A stretch of 7,188 nt of DNA, from the NCBI GenBank assembly GCA_002352365.1, contig DEIJ01000057.1, positions 1 through 7,188 on the forward strand, read 5' to 3'. Shown here piece after piece: positions 1-4,109 of the stretch. Below the pieces are notes generated by a model. The model saw only the letters and a list, made by a program, of their open reading frames with translations. It was not told the DNA's origin and made no database searches. A program made the position numbers and the translations under genes. The stretch is from Dehalococcoidia bacterium UBA2777. Lineage in GTDB: Bacteria > Chloroflexota > Dehalococcoidia > UBA2247 > UBA2777. Every line of letters starts with the position of its first letter. Within the stretch, counting starts at the first letter, position 1.

Positions 1-748
1 CGGTAAGCACCTCTGGCTCGCCGTCGGTGATAGCTACAGTATGCTCGAAATGAGCTGACAGACTGCCGTCGGCAGTGACAACCGTCCACTGGTCACTATC
101 GAGCTTGGTGCGCCATCCCCCGGCATTCACCATGGGCTCCAGAGCCAGGACCATGCCCGGCCGCAGCAATGACCCTTGGCCAGGAGGACCAAAGTTGGGA
201 ATCTGTGGTTCCTCGTGTAGCTGCCGGCCAATCCCGTGCCCGACGTACTCGCGGACTACCGAGAATCCTCTGGATTCGGCGTAGGCCTGGATGGCGGCGG
301 ATATATCGCCCAAGCGAGACCCACTACGGGCAGCGGATATACCTGCCGTCAGTGCACCCTCCGTAGTCTCCAAAAGACGCCTTGCCTTGGGATCAATGCT
401 CCCCACCCCCACCGTTATCGCGGCATCGCCATGGAAGCCACCAACAATAGTGCCCATATCCAGCGAAACGATGTCCCCGGATTTCAGCACCCGATCGCCG
501 GGGATGCCATGAACCACCTGCTCATTGACTGATACGCAAAGGTTGGCCGGGAAGCCGCGGTAGCCCTTGAACGAAGGCCTTGCACCCCACCTGGTCAGCT
601 CATTTGCGGCCATGACATCCAGCTCAGCCGCCGTTATTCCCGGCTGCATGGCCTTAGCCAGGTACTCCAGGATGGCGGCCACCACTCTGCCTGCCTGGCG
701 CATCATGGCAATTTCCTCAGGGGACTTGATGATTATTCCTTCACCCAT
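1..748 (-). CDS. map: Methionine aminopeptidase type I (3' end outside window)
   Basis: Removes the initiator methionine from nascent cytosolic proteins using a dinuclear metal centre. The reverse-strand frame from the ATG at 748 is open for 249 codons to the window edge, so only a few C-terminal residues of this roughly 250-residue family are missing. All expected active-site residues are visible at the usual spacing: His80 (VVHGIPG), Asp97 (SLDMG), Asp108 (GDAAIT), His171 (GHGIG), Glu204 (LEPM) and Glu235 (FEHT). A GGGAGG ribosome binding site at 763-758 lies 9 bases upstream of the ATG and fixes the start. There is no N-terminal zinc-finger extension, as expected for the short bacterial type. 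In many bacteria map follows secY and adk. Here it is the first gene of its own transcript, divergent from the metal-related genes to the right. Identification is secure. Confidence 0.97.
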   Translation of the reverse strand, partial: MGEGIIIKSPEEIAMMRQAGRVVAAILEYLAKAMQPGITAAELDVMAANELTRWGARPSFKGYRGFPANLCVSVNEQVVHGIPGDRVLKSGDIVSLDMGTIVGGFHGDAAITVGVGSIDPKARRLLETTEGALTAGISAARSGSRLGDISAAIQAYAESRGFSVVREYVGHGIGRQLHEEPQIPNFGPPGQGSLLRPGMVLALEPMVNAGGWRTKLDSDQWTVVTADGSLSAHFEHTVAITDGEPEVLT

Positions 749-806
749 TGGATAACGCCTCCCTTCAGTGCAAAGCTTATGTCCTGTGATTACACGCCAG
801 TACTGG

Positions 807-836
807 TTGACAGCACAGGCACTGGTATGATAGCAT
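807..836 (+). promoter_or_regulatory. Candidate sigma-70 promoter for the DUF134-led genes
   Basis: A perfect TTGACA (-35) at 807-812 is followed after 18 bases by TAGCAT at 831-836 (4 of 6 matches to TATAAT). Transcription would start near 843, about 70 bases before the DUF134 start codon. An alternative -10, TATGAT at 826-831, is a better hexamer but leaves only a 13-base spacer, which is too short. Confidence 0.5.
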
Positions 837-855
837 AATTATGGGCATATGGCAA
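827..855 (-). promoter_or_regulatory. Candidate sigma-70 promoter for map
   Basis: On the minus strand TTGCCA (855-850) and TATCAT (832-827) are separated by exactly 17 bases, each matching the consensus at 4-5 of 6 positions. Transcription would start near 820, leaving a leader of about 70 bases before map. Its -10 overlaps the -10 of the plus-strand promoter, so the two should compete for RNA polymerase. Confidence 0.45.
834..843. promoter_or_regulatory. Perfect palindrome CATAATTATG, possible Fur/PerR-type operator
   Basis: CATAATTATG equals its own reverse complement and carries the ATAATTAT core found in PerR/Fur boxes. It overlaps the 3' part of the plus-strand -10 and reaches the expected start site. 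It also lies in the spacer of the minus-strand promoter. A bound repressor would block both promoters. A Fur-family gene lies 0.6 kb downstream, so autoregulation is plausible but unproven. A full Fur box is longer than this, so the match is partial. Confidence 0.35.
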
Positions 856-879
856 CAATTTGCCTTCTGTGGCCATATG
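846..879. repeat. Inverted repeat CATATGGC-N18-GCCATATG with nested GGCAA-N4-TTGCC
   Basis: Perfect 8-base arms at 846-853 and 872-879 flank 18 bases. Each arm holds the self-complementary CATATG. The centres are 26 bases apart, roughly two and a half helical turns. Overlapping the left arm is a second palindrome, GGCAA (851-855) and TTGCC (860-864). The left arm also overlaps the minus-strand -35. It is likely an operator for a dimeric regulator, possibly the DUF134 or Fur-family protein encoded just downstream, though a leader hairpin is also possible. Confidence 0.45.
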
Positions 880-914
880 ACAGCAATATTGAGAACTGGA
901 GATTATAAAAGACT

Positions 915-1373
915 ATGGGTAGGTTACCGAACTGGCGGCGTGTCGCCTTCATTCCACAAATAACCTATTTCACACCAGCCGGGGTACCGCCGGGAAGTGT
1001 TCAAGAGGTTTGCCTTTCCATCGAGGAGGCTGAGGCCATACGCCTCAAGGACATGGAGGGGCTGGAGCACGAGCAGTGCGCCCAGAATATGCGTATTTCC
1101 CGCGCTACATTTGCACGTATCCTGGGGCCGGCCAGGCAGAAGATGGCAGATGCTGTGCTCAATGGCAAGGCGATAAGGATCGAAGGCGGCAACTTCGAGA
1201 TGGCAATGCGGCGCTTTCGCTGCCTTAACGGGCATGAATGGGCTGTTCCCTTCGAGGTCATGGTAGCTGGGCCTCCTCAGTTCTGCCCCACTTGCAATAC
1301 ACCGAGCATTATGCCCATCCAACCCCCAGGGTTTGGATGGGGCAGGCGCCGGCACAGAGGAGGCAGATGCTAA
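915..1373 (+). CDS. DUF134 (UPF0251) family predicted DNA-binding protein with zinc-ribbon-like tail
   Basis: Small predicted transcriptional regulator of the DUF134/UPF0251 family. The family signature is clear: an RRVAFIPQITYFTPAGVP start, then EEAEAIRLKDMEGL, then a sigma-region-4-like helix-turn-helix at about residues 51-73 (QCAQNMRISRATFARIL), ending with GKAIRIEGGNF. Residues 100-130 add Cys103-x3-His107 and Cys124-x2-Cys127 (FCPTC), which could form a zinc ribbon and sense metal. The last residues are Arg/Gly-rich. The ATG at 915 gives the N-terminus expected for the family; its best Shine-Dalgarno, GGAG at 898-901, is 13 bases away and therefore weak. It is the first gene after the divergent control region. 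In anaerobes, DUF134 genes often neighbour NifX/Mrp-type genes, as here. DNA targets are unknown. Confidence 0.9.
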   Translation: MGRLPNWRRVAFIPQITYFTPAGVPPGSVQEVCLSIEEAEAIRLKDMEGLEHEQCAQNMRISRATFARILGPARQKMADAVLNGKAIRIEGGNFEMAMRRFRCLNGHEWAVPFEVMVAGPPQFCPTCNTPSIMPIQPPGFGWGRRRHRGGRC

Positions 1374-1427
1374 AAACATACCGTGGTTGGCAGACAAGGC
1401 TTTTGCCACAGCATGTAGGTAGTTGAA

Positions 1428-1895
1428 ATGGCAAAAGACACCCTAAGTATTCAATCAAGCAAACGTGACACCGCCCAGCGCCAGCTGCTCCTGGGACTTC
1501 TCCGGGAAGCCGAGGGTCATCTCGATGCCGATGAGCTCTACCAGCAGGCTCGCCACAAACAGCCCTCGTTGAGCCTGTCTACAGTCTACCGCAGCCTGAA
1601 GTTATTCAAGGAGCTGGGGCTGGTGGAAGAGCACCAGTTTGACGGCACCCGTCGCCATTATGAAACCAAGCCCGAGACCAGGCATCATCACCTGGTCTGC
1701 CTGGGCTGCGGACGCATTACAGAGTTCAAATGCCCAACGACAGAAAGGCTGAAAGCCAGGATCGGCAGAGAGAAAGGTTTCGAGGTCACCGAGGCCGAGG
1801 TGTACCTGACAGGCTACTGCCCCGATTGCCGGCAGCGTTTGCTGGAGGGCAGAGCCGATGCTGAGCGGAAGCAGGAAATTGTAGAGAGGAGGTGA
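1428..1895 (+). CDS. Fur-family (Fur/PerR-like) metal- or peroxide-responsive repressor
   Basis: Cytosolic winged-helix repressor of the Fur superfamily, 155 residues, normal length. The N-terminal DNA-binding domain contains the recognition segment SLSLSTVYRSLKLFKELGLV (residues 47-66). The dimerisation domain shows the RHHHLVCLGCGRITEF motif (His86-88, Cys91, Cys94) and a second pair, Cys131-x2-Cys134 (GYCPDC); the two pairs would hold the structural zinc. The sequence alone does not separate Fur, PerR and Zur. The start ATG at 1428 is 54 bases after the DUF134 stop and has only a poor Shine-Dalgarno. Its TGA (1893-1895) lies inside the Shine-Dalgarno of the next gene, so translation of the two is probably coupled. 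A PerR-box-like palindrome at 834-843 is a candidate target. Confidence 0.93.
   Translation: MAKDTLSIQSSKRDTAQRQLLLGLLREAEGHLDADELYQQARHKQPSLSLSTVYRSLKLFKELGLVEEHQFDGTRRHYETKPETRHHHLVCLGCGRITEFKCPTTERLKARIGREKGFEVTEAEVYLTGYCPDCRQRLLEGRADAERKQEIVERR
1888..1895 (+). promoter_or_regulatory. Perfect Shine-Dalgarno GGAGGTGA before the first DUF5320 gene
   Basis: GGAGGTGA matches the 16S anti-Shine-Dalgarno at all eight positions and sits 5 bases before ATG 1901. It contains the stop codon of the Fur-family gene. The GTG inside it (1892) is in frame with the next gene, but the ATG is at the correct spacing and gives the family's normal MPFGDGTGP start. Confidence 0.85.
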
Positions 1896-1900
1896 GCAGA

Positions 1901-2197
1901 ATGCCATTTGGAGATGGAACCGGACCGAGGGGCCTGGGGCCGATGACGGGAAGAGGAGCAGGCTTTTGCGCCGGTTTCGGCAGGCCTGGATTTGCCAATC
2001 CGGTGCCCGGAAGAGGCTGGTTTGGTTTTGCCCCCAGTTGGGGAGTGCCATATGGGTACCCTTATCCCGGCAGGTATGGAGCAGGCATTCCCTATGCGGG
2101 ATACGGCTATCCCTACTACGGCAGGGGCTATACTCCATTCTATGGATACCCCTACGGGTACTCGGCAGCACCGCCTGCTGGAACATGGCCGAGATAG
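1901..2197 (+). CDS. DUF5320-like Gly/Tyr/Pro-rich small protein, copy 1 (head type)
   Basis: 98 residues, function unknown. It opens with the DUF5320 head signature MPFGDGTGPRGLGPMTGRG and a single Cys23 (GFCAGFG). The rest is low-complexity Gly/Tyr/Pro sequence with repeated YGYPY-like units (about residues 50-88). Charged residues are few, and there is no signal peptide or membrane segment. It lacks the C-terminal coiled coil usual in this family; that module appears instead in copies 2 and 3. The start at 1901 is set by the strong Shine-Dalgarno. The protein is probably intrinsically disordered and made in quantity. Genes of this type recur beside NifX, Mrp and DUF134 genes in anaerobes, suggesting a link to metal-cluster proteins, but no biochemical role is established. 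Confidence 0.85.
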   Translation: MPFGDGTGPRGLGPMTGRGAGFCAGFGRPGFANPVPGRGWFGFAPSWGVPYGYPYPGRYGAGIPYAGYGYPYYGRGYTPFYGYPYGYSAAPPAGTWPR

Positions 2198-2220
2198 CCA
2201 AAGATCATAGCGTTCTGAAA

Positions 2221-2228
2221 GGAGGTGA
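2221..2228 (+). promoter_or_regulatory. Perfect Shine-Dalgarno GGAGGTGA before the second DUF5320 gene
   Basis: The same eight bases as upstream of copy 1, again 5 bases before an ATG (2234). The similarity continues through GAGCA and into the first codons (ATGCC, then TTTGGA), which points to tandem duplication including the translation signal. Confidence 0.85.
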
Positions 2229-2233
2229 GCAAC

Positions 2234-2507
2234 ATGCCGTTTGGACTGGGGCCGGCTGGATGGGCCTATGTGCACTCTTACGCTTACCCCTACGCTGGGT
2301 TCCCATACCCGGTGTGGCCCTTGGTGGGGTGGCCGCAGAGGCGGCTGGGGATGAGGATGGCCCGGATATGGGGGGGCGACTCCCTATGGTTGGCCCTGGG
2401 CACCTATGCCCAAGGAGCAGGAGGTCGCCCTGCTCGAAGATGAGGCGAGATGGCTGGAGAGAGACATGGATAGCATCAGGAAGAGGCTGGAAGAGCTTCG
2501 AAAATAG
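2234..2507 (+). CDS. DUF5320-like protein, copy 2, apparently frameshifted
   Basis: Function unknown. From ATG 2234 the frame reads MPFGLGPAGW followed by Tyr/Pro-rich sequence and, uncorrected, stops at 2443 (69 residues). In the +1 frame, 2376-2507 encodes a proline/tryptophan linker and then PMPKEQEVALLEDEARW and a charged coiled coil ending in KRLEELRK at a TAG (2505-2507). That coiled coil is the normal C-terminus of DUF5320 proteins and matches copy 3. The +1 frame is closed by TGA at 2352-2354, so the shift must fall between 2355 and 2443. The run of seven G at 2370-2376 is the obvious site: with six G the two halves join into a protein of about 90 residues. Sequencing error, true mutation and programmed frameshifting cannot be told apart here; error or mutation is likelier. 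Confidence 0.7.
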
Positions 2508-2514
2508 GAGGTGA
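2507..2514 (+). promoter_or_regulatory. Perfect Shine-Dalgarno GGAGGTGA before the third DUF5320 gene
   Basis: Third copy of the same eight-base signal, 3 bases before ATG 2518. Its first G is the last base of the copy 2 TAG, so copies 2 and 3 should be translationally coupled provided the copy 2 coiled-coil frame is the one being read. Confidence 0.8.
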
Positions 2515-2517
2515 AAA

Positions 2518-2958
2518 ATGCCAAATGGTTTTGGGTTTGGAAGAGGAGGTGGGAGATGGGGGATGGGATATGGTTTTAGAGGAGGGATGGGGTTTGGATT
2601 TAGAGGGATCTCTCCCCCCTGGCCCTATGTCGGCCTGGGAAGAGGGGGATTGCCCAGGCATGAGTATTTCCTGAGTGGAGCAGCAGGGGTGCCTATGGCA
2701 TGGCCATATCAGCAAACCCCTTATCCTCCTTACTCAGGAGTAGCTCCATTTGGTGCCGGGCAAGCGTCCTATCCCTTCTACGGGGGAGCACCTACAGGGA
2801 TAATGCCAGGAGCGCCAACTGCTCCCGGAGCAACCCCCTTCGCCCCGCAAATGACCCGGGATCAGGAGTTGGATTCCCTCAAGAGCCAGGCTGACATGAT
2901 AAAGGGCCAGCTTGAGCAAATCGAGTCAAGAATGCGCGACTTGGAAGCAGGTGGATAA
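2518..2958 (+). CDS. DUF5320-like Gly-rich protein with C-terminal coiled coil, copy 3
   Basis: 146 residues, function unknown, intact. Residues 1-30 are GF/GM/GRG repeats rich in Gly, Phe and Arg. A conserved-looking block ISPPWPYVGLGRGGLPR follows (31-47). A Pro/Ala/Gly/Tyr-rich linker runs to about 108. The last 35 residues (QMTRDQELDSLKSQADMI onward) form a charged coiled coil that probably mediates dimerisation or docking. It lacks the MPxGDGTGP head and has no cysteine. The start is fixed by the Shine-Dalgarno at 2507-2514. The stop is 11 bases before the NifX-like start, consistent with one operon. The tail matches the out-of-frame end of copy 2, so copies 2 and 3 are coiled-coil types while copy 1 is a head type. 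Confidence 0.85.
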   Translation: MPNGFGFGRGGGRWGMGYGFRGGMGFGFRGISPPWPYVGLGRGGLPRHEYFLSGAAGVPMAWPYQQTPYPPYSGVAPFGAGQASYPFYGGAPTGIMPGAPTAPGATPFAPQMTRDQELDSLKSQADMIKGQLEQIESRMRDLEAGG

Positions 2959-2969
2959 GGGAGTAAACT

Positions 2970-3364
2970 ATGAGAATCGTAATATCAGCGACAGGCCCCA
3001 GCCTCGATGCTGAGGTTGACCCCCGTTTTGGCCGCTGCCAGTACTTCGTCATTGTTGACCCCCAGACCATGGGGTTCGAATCCCTGGAGAATGCCCATGT
3101 TGTGGCTTCAGGAGCGCTGGAATTGCCACCGCCCAGATGATTGCCAACAAAGGGGTAGAGGTGGTGCTCACTGGTAACACGGGCCCCAATGCCTTTCAGA
3201 CCCTGTCAGCGGCAGGCATCCAGGTGATCAGCGGGGTGACCGGAAGAATAAGGGACGCCATTGAAGCGTATAAGAGGGGGCAGTTTCAAGCATCCCCTCA
3301 GCCTACAGTCAACGCTCACTTCGGAATAGGCGGCATGGGAATGGGACGTGGCATGGGGATAGGT
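2970..3364 (+). pseudogene. NifX/NifB C-terminal-like (dinitrogenase Fe-Mo cofactor family) protein, frameshifted and missing its C-terminus
   Basis: Members of this family bind Fe-S or Mo-Fe-S cluster precursors. The start ATG 2970 follows GGGAG at 2959-2963. Frame one reads MRIVISATGPSLDAEVDPRFGRC through ENAHVVASG and then hits TGA at 3138-3140. In the -1 frame the family sequence continues as SAGIATAQMIANKGVEV, then LTGNTGPNAFQTLSAAGI, to GMGMGRGMGIG. One missing G in GGAGGCGCT, observed as GGAGCGCT near 3111-3116, explains the break and restores the family motif ASGGAGIATAQ. The methionine/glycine-rich tail stops abruptly at about 3364, where Mrp sequence begins. An ATG at 3137 overlaps the premature TGA as ATGA, so the second half could still be translated by re-initiation. 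This is a damaged gene or an assembly error. Confidence 0.8.
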
Positions 3365-4075
3365 GTGGTCATCGTGTTCAGCCCCCAGGAACTGGCAGCT
3401 ATGGTGGCGCGTAAGGCAGTCAAGATGGCCCAAGAGGCAATGCATATCCCCATTCTGGGGGTGGTGGAGAACATGAGCTACTTCTTACTCCCTGATACCG
3501 GCAAGAGGATTGAGCTCTTTGGCAGGAGCAAGGGCGAGGAGATGGCAAAAGCGGCTGAAGCCCCTTTGCTAGCGCAAATACCTATAGACCCGGAGCTAGC
3601 CCGGCTCTGCGATGAGGGCGACATCGAGCACTACGACTCTGAAGTGACAGCTTTGCCAAAGCTTTCTTACAGGCCATATTGGCTAAGACGAAGTGAAGAG
3701 GTTTGTAAGTGGAGGAACCAGATGGCCTGGGAATTTGATAAGCTTGAGGAAGAAATCATGGCAGACATGTGGAGCGCCTACACGAAGGCGGCCATCGACC
3801 ATGCCATGAATCCCAGAAACGTTGGCAGCATGGCGGATACCGATGGCTTCGGCACCAGCATTGCTGCGGGGAGCATGGTTACTGAGCTGGCCAGGGGGAA
3901 AGCTGTCATTGAAGGTCTGAGAATAACTCAGCAAGATGTTTTGGATGCTCTGGGTGGGCTGCCGGAGGAGAGCGTTCACTGCGCCCTGCTGGCGGCGAGT
4001 ACCTTAAAGGAAGCTATCAGGGACTACATGGCTTTTGAAAAGGAGCCATGGAAAAGGGCTTATCAGAGACATTAG
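3137..4075 (+). CDS. Composite open frame: NifX remainder + Mrp C-terminal half + IscU-like scaffold
   Basis: As the bases stand, one frame of 312 codons stays open from ATG 3137 through three unrelated gene pieces. Residues 1-76 are the C-terminal part of a NifX-like domain. Residues 77-172 are the C-terminal half of an Mrp/NBP35 ATPase. A short out-of-frame segment follows. Residues 196-312 are an IscU-like scaffold with its own ribosome binding site and ATG at 3722. A gene caller will report a single fusion protein, but the pieces argue against a designed fusion. NifX lacks its start, Mrp lacks its P-loop, the true Mrp stop is visible in another frame at 3694-3696, and the scaffold has an internal deletion. 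It is best read as chance read-through of damaged genes, each described separately. Confidence 0.6.
   Translation: MIANKGVEVVLTGNTGPNAFQTLSAAGIQVISGVTGRIRDAIEAYKRGQFQASPQPTVNAHFGIGGMGMGRGMGIGVVIVFSPQELAAMVARKAVKMAQEAMHIPILGVVENMSYFLLPDTGKRIELFGRSKGEEMAKAAEAPLLAQIPIDPELARLCDEGDIEHYDSEVTALPKLSYRPYWLRRSEEVCKWRNQMAWEFDKLEEEIMADMWSAYTKAAIDHAMNPRNVGSMADTDGFGTSIAAGSMVTELARGKAVIEGLRITQQDVLDALGGLPEESVHCALLAASTLKEAIRDYMAFEKEPWKRAYQRH
3365..3696 (+). pseudogene. Mrp/NBP35-type P-loop ATPase, C-terminal remnant
   Basis: Intact Mrp (ApbC) proteins are cytosolic ATPases that carry and deliver Fe-S clusters. What remains is the C-terminal half: VVIVFSPQELAAMVARKAV, then the family hallmark ILGVVENMSYF, then GEEMAKAAEAPLLAQIPID and DPELARLCDEGDIEHY. 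About the first 150 residues, including the deviant Walker A motif, are absent, and NifX sequence abuts directly. The CxxC usual just after the ENMSYF motif is also missing (LLPDTGKRIELFG). After SEVTA the frame slips. With one base restored between 3651 and 3652, the sequence continues FAKAFLQAILAKTK to TGA at 3694-3696, a plausible native end, followed by the scaffold's GGAGG. The remnant cannot hydrolyse ATP. Confidence 0.8.
3722..4075 (+). CDS. IscU/NifU N-terminal-type Fe-S scaffold protein with internal in-frame deletion
   Basis: IscU-type proteins assemble [2Fe-2S]/[4Fe-4S] clusters on three conserved cysteines and pass them to apoproteins. ATG 3722 is preceded by GGAGG at 3711-3715 (6-base spacing). 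The 117 residues begin with MAWEFDKLEEEIMADM, then show YTKAAIDHAMNPRNVGSM (20-37), SMVTELARGK (51-60), DALGGLPEESVHCALLA (75-91) and a terminal EPWKRAYQRH. Family members are about 30 residues longer. Here ADTDGFG (39-44) joins directly to TSIAAGSM, so the block carrying the first (CGD) and second (DGCG) ligand cysteines is missing; only Cys87 of the HC motif remains. As read it should be unable to hold a cluster. Recombination between DGFG- and DGCG-coding stretches would give exactly this junction. Confidence 0.85.
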   Translation: MAWEFDKLEEEIMADMWSAYTKAAIDHAMNPRNVGSMADTDGFGTSIAAGSMVTELARGKAVIEGLRITQQDVLDALGGLPEESVHCALLAASTLKEAIRDYMAFEKEPWKRAYQRH

Positions 4076-4109
4076 CCAGGGATGGGCTTGGAAAGGAGTA
4101 GAATCAACG

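Larger units (their letters stand above)
749..914. promoter_or_regulatory. Divergent intergenic control region between map and the DUF134 gene
   Basis: This 166-base gap is the only sizeable non-coding stretch upstream of the plus-strand genes. It is visibly more AT-rich than its flanks. It contains a candidate promoter in each direction with overlapping -10 elements, a 10-base perfect palindrome and an 8-base-arm inverted repeat, each listed separately. The arrangement would let one repressor act on both transcripts. No RNA gene or ORF was seen in it. The functional reading is inference from motif resemblance only. Confidence 0.6.

Noticed and set aside
924..1409. Long minus-strand open frame of 161 codons opposite the DUF134 gene
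   Set aside because: The plus strand encodes a clear DUF134 protein with recognisable motifs; the antisense frame has no recognisable domain and is a codon-composition shadow.
1892..1900. GTG starts at 1892 and 2225 for DUF5320 copies 1 and 2
   Set aside because: These GTG codons are part of the Shine-Dalgarno GGAGGTGA itself; the ATG codons nine bases later have correct spacing and give the family N-terminus.
1602..2275. Minus-strand open frames (199 and 153 codons) opposite the Fur and first DUF5320 genes
   Set aside because: They cross real gene boundaries, lack a ribosome binding site, and their sequences are low-complexity reverse images of the plus-strand genes.
2234..2507. Programmed +1 frameshifting at G7 as the main explanation for copy 2
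   Set aside because: No pause signal or stimulatory structure is apparent, and similar single-base breaks in neighbouring genes favour error or mutation; kept only as an alternative.
1966..2514. Plus-strand open frame of 182 codons across DUF5320 copies 1 and 2
   Set aside because: It runs out of frame through two genes with perfect Shine-Dalgarno sites and shows none of the family motifs; GC-rich low-complexity coding leaves it open by chance.
2530..2600. Possible G-quadruplex in the 5' end of DUF5320 copy 3
   Set aside because: G-tracts follow from repeated glycine and methionine codons; only three GGG tracts are closely spaced and the fourth is separated by a long loop.
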